Below, in pieces: positions 1-6,580 of a DNA stretch of 9,237 nt. A program made the translations under genes and the position numbers. This stretch comes from Bacteroidales bacterium (GTDB lineage Bacteria; Bacteroidota; Bacteroidia; Bacteroidales; JAAUTT01): positions 1-9,237 of the forward strand of contig JAAUTT010000118.1 in assembly GCA_012031335.1 (NCBI GenBank), given 5' to 3'. The notes under the pieces are model-generated. The model was not told the origin of the DNA. It ran no database searches and worked only from the letters and a program-made list of their open reading frames with translations. Numbering within the stretch: position 1 is the first letter of the stretch; each line of letters begins with the position of its first letter.

Positions 1-317
1 GCTTATGTTGCCCGGGGTTACTTCATCCATGGCTTGTACATAGAAGAAATACTTGGTCTCTGCATTTAAGCCCTCTGCAATATACGAGGTGTCAATTGTA
101 TAGCTATGATGAATAAACGTTAAACTATCTGTTGAATAGCTTACCTTAAAGGAATCAGCATTTGCTACCGATTTCCACACTAACAAAACAGCATCCTGGC
201 TTTTGCCCCGTAACTTTAAGTTATCCGGCGCACTTAACTGTGCTTGCGCACTAAAAAATGCTGATAGCGCAAAGCACCTACCAACATTAAAAATTTTAAT
301 TTATTAAAGTTTTTCAT
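1..317 (-). CDS. Secreted fibronectin type III-like protein, N-terminal part, frameshifted
   Basis: The gene starts at 317 with MKNFNKLKFLMLVGA and runs off the left edge. Read literally, it stops after 27 codons (TAA at 236-234). Adding one T to the TTT around 272-274 joins the start to a long open frame. The repaired protein has a normal signal peptide of about 27 residues ending in FFSAQAQ, then LSAPDNLKLRGKS and a segment typical of an FN3 beta-sandwich. The FN3-like signs are the LVWKSV strand, the FKVSYSTDSL strand, and LNAETKYFFYVQAMDE near the end of the domain. The protein is likely exported, and the family commonly appears as an accessory module of secreted enzymes or adhesins. It lies on the same strand as the LamG gene and downstream of it. 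Function beyond secretion and FN3-like character cannot be read because the rest is outside the window. Confidence 0.7.
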
Positions 318-520
318 AAAGTAATACGTTTTAATAATTGTTTAAATAAATTTAATATTCAGCTAAAAGTAATGAGCGTTTAATTTTATGTGGTGTTTCA
401 TTGTTACACATGCGTGCGCTAATGTAACATAGTGGCAAAAACACTTATAAAACCTGAACATTTGGCAATTTTGAAGACCAAAGTTTTGTTACTTCAAAGG
501 TGAACGCTGAGAAAAAAAGG

Positions 521-580
521 CTCTGCGCCTTTGCGTCTCCGTGGTGAAAATGAAAACAGAGCTACCGCTGAGGCGCTGAG
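521..580. repeat. Imperfect inverted repeat of the dispersed CTCTGCG...TTTGCG type
   Basis: The arm CTCTGCGCCTTTGCG (521-535) pairs with CGCTGAGGCGCTGAG (566-580) at 12 of 15 positions across a 30-nt loop. The left arm continues as TCTCCGTGGTGAAAA, a word resembling intergenic repeats I recall from many unrelated bacterial genomes. It lies in non-coding DNA between two genes. It could be a dispersed MITE-like repeat or an RNA hairpin. Copy number in the genome is not visible from this window. Confidence 0.55.
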
Positions 581-719
581 AAGAAAAACTCAACCCTCTA
601 TGGTAAAGAATCTCAGCATACTGATTGGTTGAAATAACAAGAACTTTTTTAAACTTCCTGAATACCCTCCTTAGAACGACTGAACTACTATCAATATATC
701 ATTTAGTTAAGGGTATCTT

Positions 720-784
720 CCCCCTCTAACGCCCCCAAGGGCCCCATCGTGCGTAAGATTCCCCCTTGGGCGGGTTAGAGGGGG
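720..784. repeat. Strong GC-rich inverted repeat, possible terminator or dispersed repeat
   Basis: The left arm CCCCCTCTAACGCCCCCAAG plus GG (720-741) is complementary to 763-784 at 20 of 22 positions, with a 21-nt loop. This is the strongest hairpin in the window. It lies 51 bp past the stop codon of the LamG gene, so it could end that transcript. However, there is no T-run on the minus-strand side, and the CCCCCTCTAAC/CCCAAGGG words look like a dispersed repeat rather than a classical terminator. Confidence 0.6.
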
Positions 785-835
785 CTCATGGGCAAGAACT
801 TAACCAAACGGCATTGGAACTGCTTTTTAAAAAAC

Positions 836-2169
836 TTACTTAATTATGAGCTTTTTAAAGTTGCTTTGTCCAATTTTAATTAAATATATACCTGGTTGAA
901 CATTTGAAACATCTATGGTTTCATTGTTATTAATTTGCTTGTTCATGATTTCTTTACCCGTAATATCTGCCATTTGCAATGTTGCACTGCGGTCATTGTA
1001 TGTTTTAATTGTTAATTTCCCGTGCACAGGATTTGGGTAAAAGCTATTTTTATCCTGTTTTAAGGTAGCTTGAGATGATGATGTGCCTACTGGCCAACCT
1101 TCTGTCATAATCACATTAATTTGTTCTTTTGTTAAAGCTTGGTTTTTGTAGAAGTAAAACTCATCGAAATAACCCCTGGCAGGCCATCCGGTACGATATT
1201 TACCTCCGAAATCTGAAACCGGAATAACGGGCTCGCATTTTCATGTAATTCTTTATGCCCCTCTGAACCGTCTTCTTTCCACCAGCCATCGCCTGGATTG
1301 CCGTCAAGACCAGCATTTTGTTGAGCACCTAACTCTGCTGATGCAATCATGCCTGTTATATTGCTATAAGTGGTAACCAATGGATTACTGCTTTTTGCAC
1401 TTTTAGCTAACTCACCGTTCAAATAAAAAGATATTTCTTTTGATGCACCACTAAAAACCAGTGCCACATGTTGCCATGCTTTTTCATTTGCCCTTAAAGT
1501 TCCGGTTGAATTATCAATAGCAGCTTCGATTTTTAAATTAGATGTTGGTGTATTTACACTTTCATCGTGTCCAATAAATACATTATATTGACCATTTAAT
1601 TGGTGTATAAGAACCCCTGCATTGGATTTGCCCATCGAAAAAAGAACTTCTTTCTCACTCATACCATCATCGTCTGTATTTATACAAGGGCCTGTAAGAC
1701 TATTGTACTTTCTATCTGGCTTATACCAAAACATAACCGATAATGCGTCAAAGTCTCCGTGAAAGGCTTCACTTTTTTCTTTATAGCCATCTACGTCTTT
1801 TTCATTCTCGCTTCCAGCCAAAAGAATAAAATCTAAAGCAGAAGTGGCTCCTTCTTCACAACATGCATGCATCCCGCTCATGTAAAAGCCCCCGCCAAAA
1901 TAACCAGAATTAGGCCGAAAGCCGCCTTGCAGGGTTGCATCGCCATCGTTCCAATTGTACCATAAGGCATTGTGTGCCACAGGATCGGTGCTCGCGTCAC
2001 TTATTATAGAGACATATGTGTTTGAATCTGCTATTGCCTGTTCAAACTTTAATGCCACATCAGGTACAGGTAAATCCTGGCCCCTTACATTTAAAAAAAT
2101 TGTACCGGTTAAAGCCAACATTAAAAATTGGCATAACTTGTTAAAACCTGTTTTGTAATTTTTTTTCAT
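836..2169 (-). CDS. Secreted LamG-domain protein with T9SS C-terminal sorting domain, frameshifted
   Basis: The start at 2169 (MKKNYKTGF) gives a better signal peptide than the upstream ATG at 2181, with a hydrophobic core LMLALTGTIFL. The mature protein is a concanavalin-like LamG/jelly-roll domain; the diagnostic segment is WQHVALVFSGASKEISFYLN, followed by GEL. The literal frame stops at 1132, but one missing G near 1219 (TTCCGG/TTTCAG) restores the LamG ending FRVSDFGGKYRTGWPARGYF, then DEFYFYKNQALTKEQ. It then runs into the separate downstream frame. The last 80 or so residues are a type A T9SS sorting domain: FYPNPVHGKLTI, ADITGKEI, GIYLIKI, FKKLIIK. The repaired length is about 444 residues. 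The protein is probably secreted or surface-anchored through the type IX system and may bind glycans; its ligand is unknown. Confidence 0.8.
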
Positions 2170-2220
2170 AAATTCAATCATTTTTATTATTAGAGCTAAT
2201 TAGTGTTTGTATACTTTGCC

Positions 2221-2228
2221 CAAAAGTA
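2221..2228 (-). promoter_or_regulatory. Candidate Bacteroidota -7 element for the LamG gene
   Basis: The minus strand reads TACTTTTG, matching TAnnTTTG, about 51 nt before the ATG at 2169. A matching TTG at the expected -33 distance is not clear, so this is a moderate candidate only. Confidence 0.4.
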
Positions 2229-2287
2229 AATAATACCAATAATCAATTAGGTTCTTAAATGTTACTTCATTTTTCTTTATTGTAACT

Positions 2288-2464
2288 TTAACGATAAAAC
2301 CCTGTAAACCATGCTTTCTTGTTCCTTCCAAAGGGCTGCAAATCAATACATGGTTCCGCACCACAAATAACAGATGTTAGGCCATAAAAACAATGACTTC
2401 TGATAAATGGCCCCGCCACCCCTGGAACTGTTAAGGTAGAAAAATAATTGATCTGGCTTTCCAT
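2288..2464 (-). CDS. Small ORF of 58 codons, unknown
   Basis: An ATG at 2464 opens a 58-codon frame on the minus strand. It begins MESQINYFSTLTVPGVAGPF and ends FGRNKKAWFTGFYR, with a TAA stop at 2288. The frame is closed by a stop two codons upstream of the ATG, so this is the full extent. The amino acid composition looks protein-like, including a C-F-Y-G-L-T-S-V-I-C-G segment, but I recognise no family. It lies between the LamG promoter region and the gene debris next to the IS, so it may be a chance frame or a remnant of a larger gene. No promoter or partner gene supports it. Confidence 0.25.
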   Translation of the reverse strand: MESQINYFSTLTVPGVAGPFIRSHCFYGLTSVICGAEPCIDLQPFGRNKKAWFTGFYR

Positions 2465-2469
2465 TGGTT

Positions 2470-2534
2470 TCTATCAATGAAAGAAAATCAAACAATACTC
2501 AATGTCATATAGTTAAGCATGATAGAACTGTTAA
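2470..2534. other. Debris between gene remnants, nothing recognised
   Basis: An AT-rich stretch with stops in all frames that I checked. Together with 2170-2287 and 2695-2769 it forms the non-coding filler between the LamG gene and the IS. No hairpin or promoter was identified here. Confidence 0.3.
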
Positions 2535-2694
2535 CACCCCTCCCGGCACCCTACAGTCCCACAAGGGAGAAAGCTTGCGCCCGATTACGCCATCCGTAAT
2601 GTTGAATTTATTAACTGCACGATAGGTAATAGGCAACTTACCACTGAGGGCCTCAGCACCAATGAGTTTGTTTATGGTATGTCTGTTGTGCAGT
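2535..2694 (+). pseudogene. C-terminal remnant of a beta-helix-like secreted protein
   Basis: The plus-strand frame opens after a TAA at 2532 and has no ATG before its conserved-looking part. From 2571 it reads KLAPDYAIRNVEFINCTIGN, followed by RQLTTEGLSTNEFVYGMSVV and a stop at 2692-2694. The NVEFINCTI pattern is typical of a right-handed parallel beta-helix rung, and the short tail with G.LT....TNEFV.G resembles the end of pectinase or polygalacturonase-like secreted proteins. This is pattern recognition, not a database match. About 50 codons remain, so only the extreme C-terminus survives. The 5' part is absent from the adjacent sequence, which suggests the gene was cut by rearrangement at this IS-flanked junction. 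Confidence 0.4.
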
Positions 2695-2780
2695 AATCTA
2701 TTTTAGGGCATTTTTAAGGATTTTCCGCAGGTATTAAGCGCGAATTAATTCCACTTCAGAACTCCTGACTTTTCGCAGTT

Positions 2781-4916
2781 TTAAACCGCGGAAGAAGTAA
2801 AAATCATGCGCAAATCAGTACCGGGAAAGACAGTTTCGCTATCGTTCAATGTTTGTAGTATTTGCTTTACAGCATGGTTATATCTGTTGGCTGATAGGGA
2901 ATATAGTTTAACGGTAAGGGTTTTTTCCTGATAGTCTGGGGTCAAATCGGCATTGGAACTGATGATTTGTTTTACAACCATTCTTTTTTCGTTGTCTGCA
3001 TTTGCCAGGTGTGGGGCCAGCATATTGGCTATGGCCGATTCAGCCCGGTAACAGATCATTTTTATAACATTCATGAGTATCTTGCTTTCTGTTTTTAGCT
3101 TGTTGTGCCTGACCTGCTGCGGCATTTGTGACAGCTTTATTTTAGGTTGGGGTTTTCCCCTGGCTTCGATAATTTCTTCTTCTTCCAAGGCCAGTTGGTC
3201 GATTTGCTGTTTGTATTGCATTTGCTTATCTGTAATTGCAGGCATTTGCTCCAGCTCCTGGTCAATGGCCTGCTCTAACAATGGGTAGAATTTTGCTTCG
3301 GCACGCTGTTTCTTTTCCCTAAGCTTTTTTAAATTGGATCATTTTATCAAAGTCATAATCTTATATGAGGTAACGGAAGAAATTTTCCTGGCTCCAGCGG
3401 GCAAACATCCTCCCGGCCACTTCTTTGGCCTGCAATATGGGGTTGTTGGCAATGATAGCTGTTTGGTGCCCATTCTGACTAAGCCTTCTTACCTCCCGAA
3501 AAACATAGCCCCCAAGCTCGACTTTCTTCTCGCATAAATCCATGTTGATTTTCTGCTCCATTACTGTAACAACAGTGTTTTCAAAAGTCTTATCACACCA
3601 TTTGTCCTTTACATTTTTGCGATAAGTTAGTATAGCTACCCGGTACTTTTCCCATAGGCGGGCAAAAAATGCAGGTTCGTGCGCTTCCCGGTCAAAGACT
3701 AATGTGCATTGCGGTTTTTCAGCCAGTCCAACATCGTTGCTAATCAGTTTAGCTTCCAATAAACGCCCGATAATTTGTCCTTCTATTACGGCTTGTAGCT
3801 TTTCTGTCAGCTCTCCCATTACCATCATAACAGGCATTCCTTTTGCATCATTGACCCAAAATTCAGATGTTGCACTAAGGCAAAGTTTTTGCCGGGAAAT
3901 AAATTTGGAGGGCAGGTTGGCCTGGTATCCATAATATATGCGCACATGTCCGTCGATATATAAAAAATCGGCCTCGGATTGCTCTTCCTGTGGGTACCAT
4001 ATATCGATTAATGAGTTGTTGAGCCTGGCTGTTTGCTGTTGATCGCTTAATAGTTTTACTTTCTGGCGAAGGCATTTCATTTCCGGGATTCGGCCCAGGC
4101 CTATTAACCGGCCTATTTCCCCGGGTTTACAAAGTTTTAATTGTTCCGGGTTTTTGATACGGCTTAAAGCCATAAAGGCAAGTGTAAGCACAATTGATTC
4201 TACTCCGTAATAATCAGATGGGGGCAGCTGGTATACTTCTTTGGTCTTTAGCAGCCCTTGGGAAATTAATGCTGGCAACAAGAATAATACACCTGCACCA
4301 CATAATGACTCTGATGCTGAAAGCTCGGGGCGCGCATTAGTACCTTTTCCTACAGCACACAATATACGCTCTTCATGCCGTGTTGTGGCTTCCCCTAACG
4401 GCGCCCCATTGTCTGCTTTGTCGCGTTCTGACTGGGTCACTGAGTCCTGCCGGGCTTCTAACCGTTTTTCTTTTTTTTTAAATAGCCTTGCTTTATGGCA
4501 TAACGCATGGCCGATTCGCGGACCCCTTCTTCTTTGGCTATGCTGTTTACACTTTGGCTTTTGTCTAATTTATCTTGTATGCGTTGGCGCCTCTCCCCGG
4601 TTATCTTGTGTGCTTTGCCCTGCCTGGCATCATCTCCAAAGAACCCTTGCTCTGCTTGTTCCCTAAACTTTTTATGGTAACGGTAAACACTGTCCTCGCT
4701 TACATTAAAGAAGCGTTCAATGTCAACCTTTCGACATAAGCCCTGCTCAATAAAATTACTGGTTATAAAACGGAAAGCATTTATATCTTCTTCTGAATGA
4801 CTATAAACAGGCATCCCATTAATGATATATTGAACTATGCCATCTTTCTGATAAACGCCTACATGATCATTTATTAGCCTTGTTTCTCTGGGGTATATAG
4901 GTAAGTGTAGCTGCAT
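2781..4916 (-). pseudogene. DDE transposase with N-terminal HTH, interrupted by one stop and one frameshift
   Basis: The parts read in order on the minus strand. Frame 1 (ATG 4916, or TTG 4922) encodes helix-turn-helix segments: VDIERFFNVSEDSVYRYHKK and a second one, SQSVNSIAKEEGVRESAMRY. A slip on the A9 tract near 4471 joins it to frame 2 (to 3361), which holds the catalytic core. Counted from MTQSERD, its likely triad is D163 in YIDGHVRIYYG, D250 in LVFDREAHEP and E352 in WSQENFFRYL. Frame 2 ends in a TAA at 3363-3361 immediately before DYDFDKMIQF. An extra A in the A6 run near 3334 then shifts the frame to KKLREKKQRAEAKFYPLLEQ and on to the C-terminus (2781). The repaired length is about 710 residues. 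The stop and the second frameshift suggest an inactive copy unless they are sequence errors. Confidence 0.75.
4470..4482 (-). promoter_or_regulatory. Candidate slippery site TTTAAAAAAAAAG in the transposase
   Basis: On the minus strand the sequence TTT-A9-G sits at the end of the HTH frame, which stops five codons later (KKKKNG, stop). A one-base backward slip continues as KKKEKRLEARQDSVTQSERD and enters the DDE frame with no gap. Many IS elements make their transposase by ribosomal or transcriptional slippage on such A-runs. An alternative is one A lost in sequencing or by mutation. Confidence 0.5.
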
Positions 4917-4947
4917 GGGCAAATATACCGCATTTCCTTTTTGCGAA

Positions 4948-5371
4948 TCAACCCCCTGGATATACTATTTTTACGGTGTCAAGCCAGGAGTTCTGAATAT
5001 CGCCCTCCAAAACTTTCCAGTTTGGACGATTTTTTCGTAAAGTTTGGCAAGCACACTTATCAATCTCATTCAATGCGACACATTTCAATCCAGCTTTTTC
5101 CAAACCAACTGCCAAGTCACCGGCTCCTGCAAATAATTCTAAGACAGTATATTCATTATGCGGTACAACAAAATTAGAAATAGTGTCTTCTACATCGTGA
5201 TTGAAAAAATCAGCAAAAAAGAGTTTCGACTTGTTCCCGCTTATAGGCACGGTAGTTGCTCATAGGCTCACGGACAGCGGATAGTTTACCTTCCCTATCC
5301 CAACGTCTAAGAGTTTCTTTACTTTTACCAATAAGTTCAGAAGCTTCTGACAGCGACAAATATTCTTTCAT
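4948..5371 (-). pseudogene. dcm: HTH-fused cytosine-C5 DNA methyltransferase, truncated by the IS and frameshifted
   Basis: The start at 5371 encodes a MerR/excisionase-like HTH of about 50 residues: YLSLSEASELIGKSKETLRR, WDREGKLSAVREP, then NYRAYKREQVETL. The run of six T at 5215-5220 has one T too many. Removing it joins ETLF to ADFFNHDVEDTISNF and the methyltransferase motif I, VLELFAGAGDLAVGLEKAGL, which binds S-adenosylmethionine. This is followed by CVALNEIDKCACQTLRKNRP, with the acidic motif II region, and EGDIQN. The frame ends at YPGG-stop, exactly where C5 methyltransferases continue with the PCQ motif containing the catalytic cysteine. The TGA is made across the IS junction. The fragment therefore cannot methylate DNA. 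Motif I has D in place of the usual second G (AGAGDLA). The 3' part is not elsewhere in the window. Confidence 0.8.
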
Positions 5372-5402
5372 TACCAAGTTGTCTAACCTTATACAATGGT
5401 TA

Positions 5403-5432
5403 CAAAAATAAGAATGAAAATGAAACAGTCAA
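5403..5432 (-). promoter_or_regulatory. Bacteroidota-type promoter of the HTH-methyltransferase gene
   Basis: On the minus strand TTG (5432-5430) is followed by exactly 19 nt and then TATTTTTG (5410-5403), matching the TTG-N19-TAnnTTTG promoter of Bacteroidota. It ends 31 nt before the ATG at 5371. This is the best promoter in the window and supports the choice of start codon. Confidence 0.65.
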
Positions 5433-5457
5433 CAGCAAACGAAAAAAAACAACGAAC

Positions 5458-5590
5458 GCCCAACACGCGGTCATAAAACATTGCGCAGATAGTGCTATAT
5501 TTGAACGAAATTTCATTTAAGAAACGGTTTCGTGGTTTGATAGGTTTGTGTTTCAAAATGCGCAACGTTTCATATGCCCATCCGTTGGGT
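5458..5590 (+). other. attC-like recombination site A (133 bp)
   Basis: The element begins with GCCCAAC (5458-5464, R''-like RYYYAAC) and ends with GTTGGGT (5584-5590, R'-like GTTRRRY), which pair at 6 of 7 positions. Inside, AAACATTGCGCA (5476-5487) pairs with TGCGCAACGTTT (5559-5570) at 11 of 12 positions. The order RYYYAAC then GTTRRRY is the canonical attC orientation for plus-strand cassettes. The centre is not conserved with site B, as is normal for attC sites, while the first 17 nt are almost identical to those of site B. It lies upstream of the HEPN-MNT unit and probably belonged to a preceding cassette that is now lost or replaced by the methyltransferase side. Confidence 0.7.
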
Positions 5591-5630
5591 ACAATTATCG
5601 CGCGCTGAAAGATGGCATCATATCTTTTAT

Positions 5631-5638
5631 TATCTTTG
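5631..5638 (+). promoter_or_regulatory. Candidate -7 element for the HEPN-MNT operon
   Basis: TATCTTTG matches TAnnTTTG and ends 18 nt before the ATG at 5657. No TTG lies at the expected 19-nt spacing upstream, so the -33 element is weak or absent. Confidence 0.45.
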
Positions 5639-5656
5639 TTTAATTAAAACGATTTG

Positions 5657-6044
5657 ATGAAGGATAAGGTAAAATATTGGGTTGAGTTGTCAGATTATGA
5701 TTATGAGACTGCTATAGCCATGCAGCTAAGTAGAAGATACTTATATGTGGGCTTTATGTGTCATCAATCCATTGAGAAAATTTTAAAGGCATATTATAAT
5801 TCATCTAAACGATGAACCAGCACCGTTTAGTCATAGATTGTCATATTTGGCAAAAAAGTCTGGTATTTATGATTTATTTTCCGAAAATTATCAAGATTTT
5901 ATTGACCTATTAGAGCCGTTAAATATTGAGACCAGATATCCGTCCTATAAGGAGCAATTAATGAATAGCTTAACAAGAGAACGATGTGATACGATATTAA
6001 GTACAACTAATGAGCTAAGATTATGGATAAAAGAGAAGTTGTAA
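5657..6044 (+). CDS. HEPN-domain toxin of a HEPN-MNT pair, frameshifted
   Basis: The start at 5657 (MKDKVKYWVELSDYDYETAI) leads into the HEPN helix RRYLYVGFMCHQSIEKILKA. The literal frame stops at TGA (5814-5816). One A too many in the run at 5810-5812 explains this: deleting it gives YYNSSNDEPAPFSHRLSYLA and continues to the stop at 6042-6044. The repaired protein is 128 residues, the usual size for this HEPN family (PF05168-like). The RYPSY segment at residues 93-97 is typical of the C-terminal helices. HEPN proteins of this class are RNA-targeting toxins neutralised by the MNT partner. The gene overlaps the MNT gene by 22 nt, implying translational coupling. A separate ATG at 5838 could only give the C-terminal half. 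The toxin may be truly dead, or the indel may be a sequence error. Confidence 0.8.
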
Positions 6045-6322
6045 ATAAATTGACAGATTATAAAATTCTCCTAACTAAACATTTTGATTTGGATAAGCTA
6101 ATACTTTTTGGTTCCTATGCTAAGGGAAGTCAACGAGAAGATAGTGATATTGATGTTGCTGTAATAGTCAATTCTATAGATAAGGATTTTTTTTCATATG
6201 CTCCTTTGTTATGGAGACTTAGAAGAAATATTGATGATAGAATTGAACCGATTTTAATTGATAAGCACCATGATGAAAGTGGATTTCTAAGTGAAATAAT
6301 TAAAACTGGATTGGTAATTTGA
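6023..6322 (+). CDS. MNT-domain nucleotidyltransferase antitoxin
   Basis: This 99-residue protein is intact from ATG (6023) to TGA (6320-6322). It carries the minimal nucleotidyltransferase signature GS-x10-DxD, seen here as GSYAKGSQREDSDIDVAV at residues 30-47. The two Asp of DID should bind the metal ion. Studied MNT antitoxins add AMP to a tyrosine of the partner HEPN toxin and so inactivate it; this is family knowledge, not shown by the sequence. The C-terminal part (RRNIDDRIEPILIDKHHDES) is typical of the short MNT proteins paired with a toxin of about 128 residues. It starts inside the HEPN gene and ends 10 nt before attC-like site B. It is the only gene in the window that lies wholly inside it without an apparent lesion. 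Confidence 0.9.
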   Translation: MDKREVVNKLTDYKILLTKHFDLDKLILFGSYAKGSQREDSDIDVAVIVNSIDKDFFSYAPLLWRLRRNIDDRIEPILIDKHHDESGFLSEIIKTGLVI

Positions 6323-6332
6323 AAAAAACTGT

Positions 6333-6465
6333 ACCCAACACACGGTCATACGCAATGCGGGTTTCGGTGGTATTCGAGGATTCGATACTTTTTGTATCTT
6401 CGGATCGAAACTGAACTGAATGAGCCATGAACTCCCGCACTCCGTATACCCCGGGGGCGTTGGGC
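6333..6465 (+). other. attC-like recombination site B (133 bp)
   Basis: The element begins with ACCCAAC (6333-6339) and ends with GTTGGGC (6459-6465), matching RYYYAAC and GTTRRRY. Inside, ATACGCAATGCGGG (6348-6361) pairs with CCCGCACTCCGTAT (6434-6447) at 12 of 14 positions. The centre has its own hairpins: GATAC/GTATC around TTTTT (6384-6398), and GTTTCG (6361-6366) with CGAAAC (6406-6411). It lies 10 nt behind the MNT stop codon. Its length equals that of site A exactly, and the opening CCCAACACnCGGTCATA is shared with site A. Confidence 0.75.
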
Positions 6466-6510
6466 AGCATACTGACAAATGAAAGTTTCTGCAAATTAAT
6501 AAAGCATACG

Positions 6511-6525
6511 TGAGAAATTCTCTCA
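6511..6525. promoter_or_regulatory. Operator-like dyad 1 upstream of rloA
   Basis: TGAGAAATTCTCTCA has arms TGAGA/TCTCA around AATTC; the pairing extends one base further on both sides to GTGAGA/TCTCAC. It sits just upstream of the -7 element at 6535, where a -33 element would be expected. A related dyad lies 39 bp further on. Confidence 0.55.
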
Positions 6526-6534
6526 CAATATTTC

Positions 6535-6542
6535 TATCTTTG
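6535..6542 (+). promoter_or_regulatory. Candidate -7 element for rloAB
   Basis: TATCTTTG matches TAnnTTTG, is identical to the -7 element of the HEPN operon, and ends 38 nt before the ATG at 6581. It sits between two operator-like dyads, so a bound repressor could cover the promoter. No clear TTG lies 19 nt upstream. Confidence 0.5.
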
Positions 6543-6549
6543 CAAAGAA

Positions 6550-6564
6550 TGAGAGTTTTCCTCA
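6550..6564. promoter_or_regulatory. Operator-like dyad 2 upstream of rloA
   Basis: TGAGAGTTTTCCTCA has outer arms TGAG/CTCA and matches dyad 1 at 11 of 15 positions, in the same register. It lies just downstream of the -7 element, probably around the transcription start. Confidence 0.5.
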
Positions 6565-6580
6565 CTAATAATTAGAAATA

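Larger units (their letters stand above)
318..835. other. Intergenic region with two hairpin repeats, no gene recognised
   Basis: This 518-bp stretch separates two minus-strand genes for secreted proteins. I see no convincing coding frame. It holds two imperfect inverted repeats, annotated separately at 521-580 and 720-784. Between and around them the sequence is AT-rich and featureless to me. No TAnnTTTG element was found directly upstream of the FN3-like gene on the minus strand. Confidence 0.5.
2770..4949 (-). mobile_element. Insertion sequence with DDE transposase, decayed, about 2.2 kb
   Basis: The limits were inferred from weak terminal inverted repeats. Reading inward, the left end (2770-2791) is TTTTCGCAGTTTTAAACCGC plus GG, and the right end is GATTCGCAAAAAGGAAATGC plus GG (4949-4928). 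The shared blocks are TTCGCA and GCGG, 12 of 22 positions in all. The right boundary is supported independently, because the methyltransferase frame breaks exactly there. No target-site duplication is visible: the left flank differs from the right flank, and the missing half of the methyltransferase is not on the other side. That suggests a deletion or recombination next to the element after insertion. IS family assignment was not possible by eye. Confidence 0.6.
5585..6459 (+). mobile_element. Candidate integron-like gene cassette 1: HEPN-MNT toxin-antitoxin
   Basis: Taking the G/TT cut of the GTTRRRY triplet in sites A and B gives an 875-bp unit. It contains a promoter-like TATCTTTG, the HEPN and MNT genes in tandem, and site B behind them. 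Gene density and orientation fit an integron cassette with its own promoter, as is usual for toxin-antitoxin cassettes. No integrase gene is present in the window, so mobility is inferred only from the flanking sites. Confidence 0.6.

Noticed and set aside
433..501. A short plus-strand frame starting with GTG (VAKTLIKPEHLAILKTKVLL).
   Set aside because: Only 22 codons, with no promoter and no neighbour that would support it. Probably chance.
4920..4927. TATATTTG on the minus strand as a transposase promoter.
   Set aside because: It matches TAnnTTTG but ends only 3 nt before the ATG at 4916, so transcription would start inside the gene. A chance AT-rich match is more likely.
2755..4999. TTCAGAACTCCTG occurs at 2755-2767 and as its reverse complement at 4987-4999, on both sides of the IS.
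   Set aside because: A 13-bp match is expected about once by chance in a window of this size, and the right copy lies inside well-conserved methyltransferase coding sequence 38 bp beyond the inferred IS end. It does not fit a terminal repeat or target duplication.
5458..5590. Sites A, B and C as ordinary rho-independent terminators.
   Set aside because: They are over 130 bp long, have long inner loops, lack a T-run after the stem, and share conserved ends and lengths, which terminators do not need.
6287..6565. Minus-strand frames across 6287-6565 as genes.
   Set aside because: They are the reverse reading of attC-like site B and the rloA promoter. No family is recognisable and the plus strand explains the region.
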